DNA of 35,000 bases from Tubiluchus corallicola (Eukaryota > Priapulida > Priapulimorpha > Priapulimorphida > Tubiluchidae). The translations under genes and the position numbers were made by a program. Location: assembly GCA_030141605.1 (NCBI GenBank), contig JAQGDQ010001177.1, positions 1 through 35,000 on the forward strand, read 5' to 3'. Positions 1 through 11,246 of this stretch are shown here, piece after piece (the first letter of the stretch is position 1; every line of letters starts with the position of its first letter). The notes under the pieces were generated by a model. The model ran no database searches. It had not been told where the DNA came from and saw only the letters and a list, made by a program, of their open reading frames with translations.

Positions 1-765
1 CTCTCACTTTTCTTGTAGGATCCAGCAAGCAAAGTGAATCTAGTAGGACCCAGCAAGCAAAGTGAGTCCTGTAGGACCCAGCAAGCAAAGTGAGTCCTGT
101 AGGATCCAGCAAGCAAAGTGAGTCCTATGGGACCTAATAAGGAAAGTGAATCTAGTAGGACCCAGCAAGCAAAGAGAGTCCTGTAGGATCTAACAAGCAA
201 AGTGAGTCTTATAGGATCCAGCAAGCAATGTGAGTCCTATAGCATCCAGCAAGCAATGTGAGTCCTATAGCATCCAGCAAGCAAAGTGAGTCTTGTAGGA
301 TCCAGCAAGCAAACTGAGTCCTGTAGGATCCAGCAAGCAAAGTGAGTGTTGTAGGACCCAGCAAACAAAGTGAGTCCTGTAGGATCCAACAAGCAAAGAG
401 AGTCTTGTAGGACCCTGGAAGCAAAGTGAGTCCTGTAGGATCCAGCAAGCAAAGGGTCCTATGAGATCCAGCAAGCAAAGTGAGTCCTGTAGGATCCAAC
501 AAGCAAAGTGAATCTAGTAGGACCCAGCAAGCAAAATGAGTCCTGTAGGATCCAACAAGCAAAGTGAGTCTTGTAGGATCTAGCAAGCAAAGTGAATCCT
601 ATAGGACCTAGCAAGCAGGTGAGTCCTGTAGGACCTAGCAAGCAAAGTGAGTCCTGTACGATCCAGCAAGCAAAGTGAGTCCTGTCGGATCTAGCAAGCA
701 AAGTGAGTCCTGTAGGACCTAGCTAGCAAGCGAGTCTTGTAGGACCGAACAAGCAAAGTTTCTTC
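1..765. repeat. 28-bp minisatellite, truncated by the window start
   Basis: About 27 head-to-tail copies of a 28-bp unit centred on GTAGGATCCAGCAAGCAA and GTGAGTCCT. Units differ by single substitutions (GGATCC or GGACCC, GTGAGTCC or GTGAATCT) and a few indels, for example near 445-470 and 615-625. The unit length is not a multiple of three, and the overlapping minus-strand open frames are by-products of the repeat. The array probably lies in the intron before the exon at 1477. Confidence 0.93.
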
Positions 766-1462
766 AAAACCCTGTATTGACGGTGAGCAGGGAGTTTCAT
801 TAGGGTCAAGCGTTTCTTCATTACCCTGTATTGACGGTGAACAGGGGGTTTCAATAGGGTCAAGCATTTCTTCATTACCCTGTATTGACGGTGAGCAGGG
901 GTTTTCAATAGGGTCAAGCATTTCTTCATTACCCTGTATTGACGGTGAGCAGGGGGTTTCATTAGGGTCAAGCATTTCTTCATTACCCTGTATTGACAGT
1001 GAGCAGGGGGTTTCATTAGGGTCAAGCATTTCTTCATTACCCTGTATTGACAGTGAGCAGGGGGTTTTATTAGGGTCAAGCATTTCTTCATTACCCTGTA
1101 TTGACGGTGAGCAGGGGGTTTCATTAGGGTCAAGTCTTTCTTCATTACCCTGTATTGACGGTGAGCAGGGGGTTTCATTAGGGTCAAATGTTTCTTCATT
1201 ACCCAGCAGGGGGTTTCATTAGGGTCAAACGTTCCTTCATTACCCTGTATTGACGGCGAGCAGGGGTTTCATTAGGGTCAAGCGTTTCTTCATTACCCTG
1301 TATTGACGGCGAGCAGGGGTTTTCATTAGGGTCAAGCGTTTCTTCCTTACCCTGTATTGACGGCGAGCAGGGGGTTTCATTAGGGTCAAGCGTTTCTTCA
1401 TTACCCTGTATTGACGGCGAGCAGGGGGTTTCATTAGGGTCAAGCGTTTCTTCATTACCCTG
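766..1462. repeat. 54-bp minisatellite in the last intron
   Basis: About 12 to 13 copies of a 54-bp unit containing CTTCATTACCCTGTATTGAC and GGGGTTTCATTAGGGTCAAG. Copies vary at GACGGTGAGC, GACAGTGAGC and GACGGCGAGC and in the length of the G run. One copy near 1200-1215 has an internal deletion. Because 54 is a multiple of three, several minus-strand frames stay open with an 18-residue period; I treat these as artefacts. The array stops about 14 bp before the splice acceptor of the next feature. Confidence 0.93.
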
Positions 1463-1476
1463 TCTTTATTTTACAG

Positions 1477-1605
1477 CTGGACGTCAAGGAAGCCAAAGAA
1501 GTTCCAGAAGATCATCCGCAGTGGGACATCAGCGACGAGGACGAAGGTCAAATGGAAGAAGAGCTCACGGACGACTACACCACGGACAACGACGATTCCG
1601 AGTAG
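1477..1605 (+). CDS. Terminal coding exon of an unidentified gene with an acidic C-terminus
   Basis: A pyrimidine-rich tract and TTTTACAG at 1469-1476 form a good splice acceptor. Reading from 1477 in phase 0 gives 42 codons and a TAG at 1603-1605. The peptide is hydrophilic and strongly acidic, with the stretches WDISDEDEG and TDDYTTDNDDSE at the very C-terminus. Such tails are common in nuclear and chaperone-type proteins, but I do not recognise the family and assign no function. Codon use is mixed and GC-richer than the flanks, which supports real coding sequence. The rest of the gene must lie upstream of the window. The phase is chosen because it is the one giving a low-complexity acidic tail without stops; another frame over the same stretch gives an Arg-rich peptide of 86 residues that I consider a shadow. 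Confidence 0.7.
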   Translation: MDVKEAKEVPEDHPQWDISDEDEGQMEEELTDDYTTDNDDSE

Positions 1606-2094
1606 AAAAACTTGGCCGCTTGTTGCGCCATCTTTTGTTACAACGTGTTATATTTTCATTCAGGAGGAGAATATTTGTACCACTGTACATATTGCCGATG
1701 TTTTGTCACCGCTGTGGATTAGCAGTGGCGGATATCTTCAGCTGCTTTGTGGCGCGCATTACTTGTTCAGCTGGTTACTGATAACTGCTATATTAATTTG
1801 TAAGTGGAACACGGCAACAATTTTGCTCTGTAAAACGTTAGCTGTTTTTTACATGCTTAAATATGCTCCTCTTGCCTTGTTTTGCTAAGCATTACGATTT
1901 TATTATGACTTGACTTTGTTTTGATTGGCAAGTCAATGAATTGGAATTTTGTGGGGGTGAAGGGAGGTGGTGGGTGGTGGGTAAGAGACAATTTTTAAGC
2001 CAAGGGTAGATGCTCTTTGAGCTGTTTGCTGTTTTCAAACGTAACACCGCTAATAATAATAACAACAATCTCCTTTTGCTTTTGTTGTTTTATG
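1606..2094 (+). other. Probable 3' UTR or downstream flank of the exon at 1477
   Basis: AT-rich sequence without convincing coding signal directly after the stop codon. The first clear AATAAA hexamers downstream are at 2290-2295, inside a hAT-like MITE, and 2468-2473, inside a TTAA MITE. If either is used, the 3' UTR includes transposon sequence. The transcript end cannot be fixed from sequence alone. Confidence 0.4.
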
Positions 2095-2355
2095 CTAGGG
2101 CTGAGATGATTAGGCTTTGCAATTAACCGTTTAAACGTCATTAATAGAGGTTGGTTAACCGTCTGACCGTTCCCGATGACGTCATACGTATACAATACAC
2201 ACGACGAACTAATATGAAAAAATTGCCAGACTCTAACGTAATTATATAATCATAGAAATTCACTCAATTTTGTATGTCTTTAGTACGTGAATAAATAATG
2301 AAAACTAAGTAACGGTTAAACGGTTAATGATTTTCCAAAACCGTCTGCGCTCTAG
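2095..2355. mobile_element. hAT-like MITE candidate with about 44-bp terminal inverted repeats
   Basis: The left end begins CTAGGGCTGAGATG. The reverse complement of the right end begins CTAGAGCGCAGACG. After equal offsets both ends reach ATTAACCGTTTAA, so the inverted repeats run about 44 bp with a poorly matching middle. No transposase is present. AGGGCTG ends and AACCGTTTAACCG-type subterminal motifs recall hAT non-autonomous elements. The flanking 8-mers (GTTTTATG and TTTTTACT) match only partly, so the target duplication and the superfamily are uncertain. A TGACGTCA palindrome lies at 2177-2184. Confidence 0.5.
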
Positions 2356-2428
2356 TTTTTACTACTGCGTAACGACTACATTAAATTTTGCCTGTGCCGT
2401 ACCCATTCCTGCTGCATACACCCGGCAT

Positions 2429-2978
2429 TTAAAGGAAAACCGGATGATCGTGTAAACATTAGTTCAGAATAAAGAATGCTCTAAAATATTGAAAACTATA
2501 ATAACTTTTTTTAAATCAAAGCTTGGATTAAATAATAGTTACATCGGATACTCAAATTTTGTTAACTTTTCAAAGCTATGCACGGTTCAGTGAATCTACT
2601 AAGATTGGCAACAGCTCCTTTTTGTCACATTCAAGTGGCCGACAGATAGAAAGCGGTACCGTGATAACCATGATCATGAACTGCAGTGTTAGTTTCTGAC
2701 ATCATACGATGTAGAGCCCATTTTCGTGACATCTCGCGTTTAAGCAGTAATACTTGCGCAAATGTGCTTGACGCGCAGGGAAGATGCCTACCATTGCGCA
2801 AACTTCGGTTAGTTTGTGACGTAAGCAATATAGCTGTGTTCGGTTGCCTTTAATTAACTTTCTAAACTAATTATTCAACTATTAAAAACAATTGCTAACT
2901 TATAGGCGAGAAAATGTATATTTTGGACAGTAAATTAGAGTGCAGTTGCGTCGAATCAATAGTCCGGTTTTCCTGTAA
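2429..2978 (+). mobile_element. Family A TTAA MITE, copy A1 (T2/Kolobok-like)
   Basis: The element spans about 2433-2974. It starts with AGGAAAACCGGATGAT after TTAA (2429-2432) and ends with the inverted TCCGGTTTTCCT before GTAA (2975-2978), a decayed TTAA. It is about 540 bp, AT-rich and non-coding. Internal landmarks shared with the other copies are TTCAGAATAAAGAATGC, GGTACCGTGATAACCATGAT and ATTTTGGACAGTAAATTA. TTAA targets and TTAAAGGRR ends are known for T2/Kolobok MITEs; the assignment here rests on that motif only. Confidence 0.8.
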
Positions 2979-4253
2979 ATTTCCTGTAAATGTGTCTACA
3001 CAGCTAACAGCTCATAAAATGCTTATAACATTAAAATATATTGCGCTAGTTTTTCATTGGCTAAATTAAATTATTATTTTTAGAGGTAATTTTTTTGTAA
3101 GTGGTAACGACGCACAGTCCGATTGCTACGTCTTTGTATATTAAGAACAAGTGATAGAACCCGTGTTCCATATTTATTAGTGTTCCAAAAAAGTATTGAT
3201 TTATTTTTGTCATAATGCACATGTATATAATGTATTACTATTTTATAACGAACTCTGATCATTTGGAAGCTGAGAGAATTGATTCGGAACTTGACAGCAG
3301 TTTAAAGTTTACTCTCATCATTACGTGGAAAGAAATAGTTGAAAATAGGTGTATAAAAATTTGAATTTTATCAACAAAAATTTGAATTTTGTCAACATAT
3401 GCAGAGGTCATAGTTTTAGAACTCCATAATAAAATCAGAATGTTGTATATTCATATAAGAGTAGAGTGCTGGTTGATTAAGCTTGAGGTAGGCACATAGC
3501 CAGGTTGTCACGTGGGCATGCTTCAAAGTGAATCGGTTCATTGCTGCCTTTGTTCTGTTCTCGCTATGTGTTCAAGGTTTCATTTGCGATATTGATGGAA
3601 TAGAGCGAGGATGTAAACATCTAAATATGGCTAGCACACCTCTGCTGGTTCAGTGGCTCACCGTAGAGGGTTACATTTGATGACGAGCTAGGTACCAGTC
3701 TTGGCGCAAACTTTGCTGTTGTGTGAGCATTGCCGTGGAATGGTGGAAGATTTCGGCTTCTACAGTTTACAGAAATTCATATGAATGTATAGCACTACTT
3801 TAATGATGCACTGGCTCTTGTTAGTTAAAAATAACGCTTGTAGATGGCAACGCCGGTATTGCGAACAATGGTATTATGTATATAATATTGTGGCCTCTAT
3901 TAACAATGTTCAGAAAATATATAGTTGTTTGATTGAGTTAGCAAGAATTATGATGGATATTTAAAACAAAACACGTGTAGGCTGCCTAATGACGTCATCA
4001 GCCTTTGTCATGACAACAGCATTTCAGATGGTTTTTGATATTTTATACACCTTTTCCTCCTGTTTCTTTTATTATGAATTTTCATAGTAATGCTGGTAAA
4101 CATAGGTCATCCATTGTTACTATCTCTGTTTATTTTCAGGTGATATGATAATTATTTCATATTAGTTTGTCTTTAACGCTAGGGTTGAACGTGTAACTTG
4201 TTTTATACAGTTTTTGTTGTACAGCTACAAGTGTACAGATTGCCATAAACAAG
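2979..4253. other. Unassigned AT-rich intergenic sequence
   Basis: No exon, RNA gene or clear transposon was recognised. There is a short duplication of AAATTTGAATTTT near 3357-3395 and a TGACGTCA palindrome at 3990-3997. Short open frames have no recognisable motifs. Confidence 0.5.
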
Positions 4254-4328
4254 ATGTATCAGTTTAGTAACGAGTCCGTGTCGTTTTATGAAATTCTGAC
4301 AAATCAAATTCCTACAAGAATCTCAAAC

Positions 4329-5136
<808 letters not shown>

Positions 5137-5439
5137 TAGCAAAATACGTAGTATTTCTGTATTTAACGCTTACATCATCTATTCTAAAAGAATCTGATGA
5201 TTTACTAACTGAGCTGCACGTTACATCTCTAGTTAACGTGAACCTTGATTTGATTACAGTTAAACTCGCTAACAGGCTAAATTTCTTTATTTCACAATGT
5301 CTGGATTTGGCCATATTGGTTGAAAAATATCAGGCCTGTAGTGCTTCATCATTAAGTCGAAGCGTCATTCTCATTTTCACACAGAAACGACATCAGACTG
5401 GTTTTCAAATACAATAACATTTGTCATAAAATCAAATAC
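5137..5439. other. Unassigned sequence between the CT tract and family B copy B1
   Basis: About 300 bp that stays open in a frame continuing out of the CT tract as far as 5417. It shows no domain or splice evidence, so I see no gene here. Confidence 0.4.
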
Positions 5440-5493
5440 AATAAACCTTTTCACAGTTCCAGCGATTGATGATGATCGTGAAAACGTCGAAGG

Positions 5494-6031
5494 TTAAAGG
5501 AAAACCGGATGATGGTGTAAACATTAGTTCAGAATAGAGAATGCTCTAAAATATTGAAAACTACAATAACTTTTTTGAAATCAGAGCTTAGATTAAATAA
5601 TAATTACCTCAGATACTCAAATTTCGTTAAACTTTCAAAGCTACGCGTGGCTCAGTGAATCTACTAAGATTGGCAACGGCGCCTTTTTGTCACGTGCGCG
5701 TGGCCAACACATAGAAGGCGGTACCGTGATAACCGTGATGATGAACTGCAGTGTTAGCTTCTGACGTCATATGACATAGAGCACATTTTTGTAACATCGT
5801 ACGTTTGCAGTAACCCTTACGCAAACCCAAGAGAAGATGCCTGCCATTGCACAAACTGTGGTTCGTTTCTGACGTCAGCAATAGCAGTGTTCAGTTGCCG
5901 TTAATTAAATTTCTAAGTTAATTATTCAAATATAAGGAACAATTGTTAACTTTTATAGGCAAGAAAATGTATATTTTGGACAGTAAATTAAAATGAGATT
6001 GAGTGTAAGCAATCATCCGGTCTCCCTTTAA
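5494..6031 (+). mobile_element. Family A TTAA MITE, copy A2, with intact target duplication
   Basis: The element is 5498-6027 (530 bp). Its left end is AGGAAAACCGGATGAT and its right end ATCATCCGGTCTCCCT, a nearly perfect inverted pair. Exact TTAA copies flank it at 5494-5497 and 6028-6031. Paralogous uninterrupted family B copies read AAAGGTTAAGTGTACC at the same point (TTAA at 8488-8491 and 22463-22466), so they act as empty sites. TGACGTCA palindromes occur at 5762-5769 and 5870-5877. It has no transposase and must have been moved in trans. Confidence 0.9.
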
Positions 6032-6093
6032 GTGAACCAGACAACGCAGTTATGTACACTTGACAAAGCCTAGCAGCCCATGCTGTTGTAATA

Positions 6094-6295
6094 GTAACAG
6101 TTTTAGTTTAAACATGATTTATTATAGGATTGGATCAGACAGTTCGAACAACATGATTTAGGATCCTCGCCACAACAGACTTTATACACTATTTACAAAA
6201 ACATTTACAGTAAGAATAGACTATAACCACAAGCTGACAAGTTTTACTACAAGATTACATTAGATATCAGTAGAAAATAAACTGTAACAGTTTTA
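6094..6295 (-). mobile_element. 5'-truncated LINE insertion (178 bp) with 12-bp target duplication
   Basis: The insert at 6106-6283 is flanked by two copies of GTAACAGTTTTA (6094-6105 and 6284-6295). The uninterrupted family B copies carry this 12-mer once. The insert matches the 3' untranslated part of the LINE fragment at 6543-7090, sharing CAAGCTGACAAGTTTTACTA and ACAAGATTACATTAGA, and points the same way (minus). This is the expected product of target-primed reverse transcription. The extreme 3' end is at 6106. Confidence 0.75.
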
Positions 6296-6305
6296 ACAGC
6301 TATTC

Positions 6306-6477
6306 TCTCGTTAAATATAGCAGAAGTAGCCGTGGTCTCGCTGGACCTGCTTTAGTCACTGACGCTGCTTAAAAATTCGTGTTAATCACGTTGTAAGAAG
6401 TTAATATGGAGTCTTAGAGTGGAGATGCTTAGAAGCAACTCGTAGAAACTAGCATTGTGATCCCCCTCCGTCCCGCC
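6306..6477. other. Short unassigned spacer before a CT tract
   Basis: Unique-looking sequence between the truncated family B copy and the CT tract. No feature is recognised. Confidence 0.4.
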
Positions 6478-6494
6478 TCTCTCTCCCTCTCTAT

Positions 6495-6551
<57 letters not shown>
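6478..6551. repeat. CT dinucleotide microsatellite
   Basis: About 70 bp of CT with interruptions at the left end. It abuts the 3' side of the LINE fragment at 6543-7090 and may have replaced or displaced its true end. Confidence 0.95.
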
Positions 6552-6553
<2 letters not shown>

Positions 6554-7090
6554 GTCTAACAGACAAGTTTTACTACAAGATTACATTAAATATCAATAAC
6601 ATTTATAGTAAGAATTGACTATAACTACACAAGCTGACAAGTTTTACTACAAGATTACATTAGACATTAGTAGAAAATGACGGTTAGAAAATATTAATGT
6701 ACGAATATTTAAGACTGATGCATTTCATAACAGATAGAAACTACTGGAAGAGTTTAGTACGTAATATAAATTCATGTATGCATTGGAATATTTTACAGTT
6801 AGCTGCAGTTAAATTCATCTTTTCCGAATAATAACAACTTCAACAGATCATTAATTCCTAAGGCAGCTATATTAAGGTTTTCGGGCAGAAGTATTTCATT
6901 TAATTTATGAAACATAACCCTAGCTAGTTGATACAATGGGCAGTGCAACAAAAAGTGTTCAACAGACTCAAATCCACAGTTACAATTCGGCAATATTGGA
7001 TGACCGTCATGCTTGATCAACTTCAGTACGAAGTGAATAAATTTCAAGGAAGTATTCATAGAGTGGTGACCGTAATATCAGAAGCAGCGT
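6543..7090 (-). pseudogene. LINE 3' fragment: C-terminal zinc-knuckle region of a reverse transcriptase plus 3' UTR
   Basis: On the minus strand an open frame from 7059 to 6799 (86 codons) carries a CxC motif followed by an ESVEHFLLHCPLYQLAR core. This Cys-rich C-terminal motif with EHFLLHC is typical of endonuclease/reverse transcriptase polyproteins of non-LTR retrotransposons. Upstream codons continue the homology-like pattern (YYGHHSMN) but meet a stop near 7090, so the frame is broken and no polymerase domain is left. The 3' UTR (6543-6798) contains a duplicated block of about 75 bp beginning GACAAGTTTTACTACAAG near 6562 and 6638. It is a 5'-truncated, inactive copy. Confidence 0.7.
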
Positions 7091-7437
<347 letters not shown>

Positions 7438-7439
7438 TG

Positions 7440-7737
7440 CACACTGTTGTGTTGTTGTTGTTGCTGCTGCTTTTGTTGTCGTTTTTGTTACTGTTACTGT
7501 CATTGCCGTTGTTGTTGTTGTTGTTATTGTTGTCGTTGTCTAATGTTGTTTTTGTCGTTCTCGTTGTTGTTGTTGTTCTTGGTGTTAGTGGTGGTGTCAC
7601 TGCTAATGTGGCTGTTCCTGCTGGTGGTGCTGCTGCTGTTGTTGTCGTTGTTGTTCTTGGTGTTGGTGGTGTCAGCGCTGCTGTGGCTGTTCCTGTTGGT
7701 GGTGTCACTGCTGCTGTCGTTGTTGTTGTTATTACTA
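7440..7737. repeat. Imperfect GTT/GCT/GGT trinucleotide repeat
   Basis: A T/G-rich tract with three-base periodicity, including an internal duplication of GTTGTTCTTGGTGTTRGTGG near 7572 and 7649. Poly-Leu, poly-Val, poly-Cys, poly-Thr and poly-Asn frames in all phases show that this is repeat sequence and not a gene. Confidence 0.9.
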
Positions 7738-8433
7738 ATCTGAGTGATGACGGCGATGATAATGATGATAAGTGTGCAGATGCAGAAAGAGATAGAGAAA
7801 GACATGCAGTCAAAAGGTAAGCAATAACATTTACACAATTATGCTGCTTGCACTGATCCACATGACTTCCCCCCAAGCTTAACACTGCTTAACTTTCGAT
7901 AACATGTTATCTCACGGCTGACTTCACTGCTGTGATTGCAGCAACTGTCGGAAAACTGAAACGGATGTGGCTCTCCAAAGCGACTTCCGGCAGTGCTCGT
8001 TCACTCTAGCAATCAGTTTTACGTCTGTCAACAGCACCTCAATTACCATAGCCAGAGGCGAGATAACTACTAGTGTCAATACGCCCCTGTGATAAGTTAT
8101 TGCCCCGCTTAATGGATTCAGTATAAACCCCGCTAAAACCAAATGAAGCCAGTCAGTAGGAGGGCTTCAAATTAGCTGCCCGACCTGGCACTTGTTTTGG
8201 TGATCTGTGGAAAAAGGGGGCACCTTAATGGTTACTGTTGTCGAATTCTAGTGCCTACGCTATGACAGCACAAATGCAGCTGGTGCTGTAAAACTGGAGA
8301 TGCTACAGCCCTTCTGTTTACTTGGTAGGGCTTGGCGCATTGGAAGCTGGTATGCAATCCTCGCGCAATGGCAGAGCATACTTATTAAGGTAATGGTTAC
8401 GGCAGGACTGGTACCTATTATATTAGAAAGGAT
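7738..8433. other. Unassigned sequence between the trinucleotide repeat and family B copy B2
   Basis: About 700 bp of mixed composition and higher GC than most of the window (roughly 7900-8400). Short open frames on both strands (for example 7924-8142 minus and 8300-8491 plus) show no motif I recognise and no convincing splice context. It could be an old repeat or a lost exon. Confidence 0.35.
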
Positions 8434-8783
8434 AATAAACCTTTTCACAGTTCCAGCCATTGATGATAATCGTGAAAAGGTCAAAGGTTAAGTGTACCAG
8501 ACAAGGCAATTGCGTACACTTGACAACGCAGCCAATGCTGTTGCAATAGTAACAGTTTTAACAACTAAGTAGATTTACCTAGTTCATTTTTTGTTTCCAA
8601 ACAAGATCCTGCTAGTAAATCACTCTACGCACAGAATAATGCATCATTAATTAAAGCAAAATGACTGATGTTGCTAAACTAATGTGGCAGACGGCTTTGC
8701 TTTACACACTTGCCAGTTGACGGTTGTATTTACGACCTATAACAACTGCGCATGCGCACAATAAAATTGTGAAAACGCTTATT
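8434..8783 (+). mobile_element. Family B TIR element, copy B2 (uninterrupted)
   Basis: The left end AATAAACCTTTTCACAGTT (8434-8452) and the right end AATTGTGAAAACGCTTATT (8765-8783) are imperfect inverted repeats of 19 bp. The element is 350 bp and non-coding. A second CCTTTTCAC/GTGAAAAGG inverted pair (8441-8449 and 8472-8480) makes the left end a small hairpin. TTAA at 8488-8491 is the unoccupied equivalent of the A2 insertion point. The target duplication is unclear, so the superfamily is not assigned. Confidence 0.65.
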
Positions 8784-9360
8784 CTCTAAGAATAATTCTC
8801 GAAAAATACCCTGAATCAGGAGAAATGTCCTAGACACGTGGATAAGGTGGATAAGAATACCCACTTGCAGTTTCCCCTGGCAGTGACTCAAATTTACTGG
8901 CCAGAATCAGCATTGTTTAACTACAGTCGTTCACCATTTCGAAATCACTCAGCTACATTTTGAATGAGAAGCCAAGTGCAAGAAGCTTTAGTTTTAACAA
9001 ACTATCTGCCTTAATTCATGCAGGACAATAAATCTCTCACGTGTCATTGAGGTCATTAATACGGTCACAATTAATAGACACAATTACCAACCACAATCTC
9101 CAGCGAGCCTTTTAAACCACATTAAGCTTAGCATCGTGATGGATTTTGACAGAAAATAGGAAAGAACGGTCATTTGATGGCGGTTTGACGCTTCCAATTT
9201 TTCTCATTTCTTTGGGATTCCAGAAATTGACCCCCAGATTTAGAGGTCGTGAAATGAAAGACATCGTTTGATGAACGCATTGACAGAAACGATAACATGG
9301 CAGCCATACGAAAAGATGGTCTCAATATCACTGAGGGGTCATAATCAGTGCTGCTGCTTG
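8784..9360. other. Unassigned intergenic sequence
   Basis: No repeat family or coding motif was recognised in these roughly 580 bp. A 105-residue open frame from 9268 runs into the following microsatellite and is not credible. Confidence 0.45.
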
Positions 9361-9755
9361 TATCATCATCATCATTATCATCGTCATCATCATCATCGTC
9401 ATGATCATCATCTTCATCATCCTCGTCGTCGTCGTCAGCACCATCATCATCATCGTTGTCATCGTAATCATCATCCTCATCGTCATTGTCATCATCACCG
9501 TCGTCTTGCCGTCATCATCATCGTCATCATCATCGTCGTCTTGTCGTCATCATCATCGTCGTCGTCGACGTCGTCATCACCATGATCGTCATCATCATTA
9601 CCATCATCAGGGTCGTCGTCATCATCATCATCATAATCATCACCATCGCCATTATCATCATCCTTATCATCAACAATATCATCAACATCATCATCGTCCT
9701 CATCATCCTCATCATCATTATCATGATCGTCATCATCATCATCATCATCATCATA
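9361..9755. repeat. CAT/CGT trinucleotide microsatellite
   Basis: About 395 bp of interspersed ATC and GTC triplets with scattered variants. It has the same motif composition as the tract at 32022-32480. All overlapping poly-His, poly-Ile, poly-Ser and poly-Met frames are by-products. Confidence 0.96.
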
Positions 9756-9945
9756 TGGCCATTACGTCTATTGTAGAAAGACAGATAAGAACAGCAGCAA
9801 TCCGGCTAAAAACTAGACACTGCTGAGTCAGTTGCTTCTCAGCACCTCCTCCGAGCAAACAATGCTTGTAGCTACGTTCTAACTACAATAACAACAATTA
9901 TAGTTGTCTTTGGGTTGATATGTTACGTAGTTTCTTTCCGGTTTT

Positions 9946-10048
9946 TTTACACGAGACGTTTAGTGCAGATTTATTACTAAATCCTTCCAACATTTTTGCG
10001 AACATTGAAATCAGCCTAACCACCTAGAAGGGTTGACTTTTCCTTTAA
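9946..10048 (-). mobile_element. Family C MITE end fragment
   Basis: Matches one end of family C: TTACACGAGACG-type start, CTAAATCCTTCC, then GAAGGGTTGACTTTTCCT followed by TTAA at 10045-10048. It corresponds to about one unit of the 134-bp satellite at 12227-13158. Upstream parts of the element are absent. Confidence 0.65.
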
Positions 10049-10351
10049 TTTTGAATCTATTTACTTTTGCCATTTTATATACTGCGTTTGCTAAATTTGT
10101 CTTAATCAGATTTGCTTTTTCAATTTTTCACTTATCATGTTTCACCAATGTTTTTCTATATTTTCACTAACATTATCTTTTCGCTCAGCTGTCTTTTTGT
10201 TGTCGTTACATGTTTTTATCCTGATCTTGTTTTTCGTTGGCTTTTTTTACTTCTGTTTTCACTAGATTTAGTTTTACAATCTATTTTAACAGTTGAATCA
10301 TCTATTTACGTTGCTGCGTGCTCATTTTTGATGACAAAACTTTGTGCAAAC
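10049..10351. other. T-rich unassigned sequence
   Basis: An 88-residue hydrophobic frame (10112-10378) arises from T-rich DNA and runs into the next MITE. It lacks any supporting context, so I see no gene. Confidence 0.4.
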
Positions 10352-10885
10352 TTAAAGGAGAACCGGACGATTGTTTAGACTCAATCTCATTTTAATTTAC
10401 TGTCCAAAATATGCATTTTCTTGCCTATAAAAGTTAGCAATTGCTTTTTTGAGTAATTATATTTGAATGATTACCTTGTCAAGTTAATTAGTGGCAACCG
10501 AAGCTACAGTTATCGCTTACGTCACAAACTAACAACTCCCAGCGCGTCAAGCACGATTGCGTAGGCGAATATTTCTATAAGACGCTGATATGATGTCACG
10601 AAAATGAGCTCTACATCACATACGAACACTGTAGTTCATTATCATGCTTATCACGGTACAGCGCATATTTGTCGGCCACGCGAATGTGACAAAAAAGCGG
10701 CATTGCCAGCCTTAGTGGATTCGCTGAACCGCGGGCAGCCTTGAAAGTTTAACAAAATTTATCTATCCGATGTAATTATTATTTAATCTAAGCCTTGATT
10801 TAAAAAAAGCTATTGTAGTTCTCAATATTTCAGGACATTCATTATTCTGAACTCGTGTTTACACAATCTTCCGGCTTCCATGAAA
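10352..10885 (-). mobile_element. Family A TTAA MITE, copy A3
   Basis: TTAA at 10352-10355 precedes AGGAGAACCGGACGAT. The other end at about 10866-10881 reads ATCTTCCGGCTTCCAT and is followed by GAAA, a decayed TTAA. Its interior matches A1 and A2 in reverse orientation (TTACTGTCCAAAATATGCAT near the left, ATTTCAGGACATTCATTATT near the right). Length is about 526 bp and it is non-coding. Confidence 0.8.
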
Positions 10886-11246
10886 GTTTTTGTGATTTCA
10901 AACGAATGAAAGAGGTGTCTAGAATACGTGTAAGCTTCTTCTTACTAGAAAATGGTGTTTTTCTACGATCTGATGTCTGTAATGTGACAGCATAACATTT
11001 GAACACATAAGCGTGTCAGACTAACGTGCTCTATGCTTGCACGAAGCTTTTATTAATTCAGCTTAAAACTGTTTTGATTATTGTACATTAGGAGAATTAG
11101 GCTTTTGATGTTTTGTTGAGGGATTTAGTTTCCTTACGAAGAAAAGTATCTTTACTGAAGGCGTTAATTCTGAGTGCCCGTTTGTCATGCTTTCTAAGCG
11201 TTACTTGCAGTGTCTTGCTTTATAAGATCACGTGACAAAAATTGGA
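10886..11246. other. Unassigned intergenic sequence
   Basis: Moderately AT-rich, without coding or repeat signal that I can support. Confidence 0.4.

Larger units (their letters stand above)
5440..6302 (+). mobile_element. Family B TIR element, copy B1, interrupted by two insertions and truncated on the right
   Basis: The left end AATAAACCTTTTCACAGTT and the following 40 bp match copies at 8434 and 22409. The continuation AGTGAACCAGACAACGC at 6031 onward and the stretch ending in AACAGTTTTAACAGCT near 6300 match the same copies. It is broken by the MITE at 5498-6027 and the LINE piece at 6106-6283. The right part and right TIR of the family are missing. No coding capacity is seen. Confidence 0.7.

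Noticed and set aside
723-1199. A 158-codon minus-strand frame with an 18-residue repeat
   Set aside because: The period equals the 54-bp minisatellite unit and other frames are open as well. It lies in a presumed intron on the opposite strand.
1521-1781. An 86-codon Arg-rich plus-strand frame over the terminal exon
   Set aside because: It is in a different phase from the acidic frame that joins the splice acceptor, and it runs on into AT-rich 3' flank.
7924-8142. A 72-codon minus-strand frame in a locally GC-richer stretch
   Set aside because: The amino acid composition is plausible, but there is no known motif, no splice evidence and no second copy.
8300-8491. Possible tRNA-like sequence near GGCTTGGCGCATTGGAAGCT
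   Set aside because: An A-box-like stretch is present, but no B box lies at a suitable distance and there is no acceptor stem.
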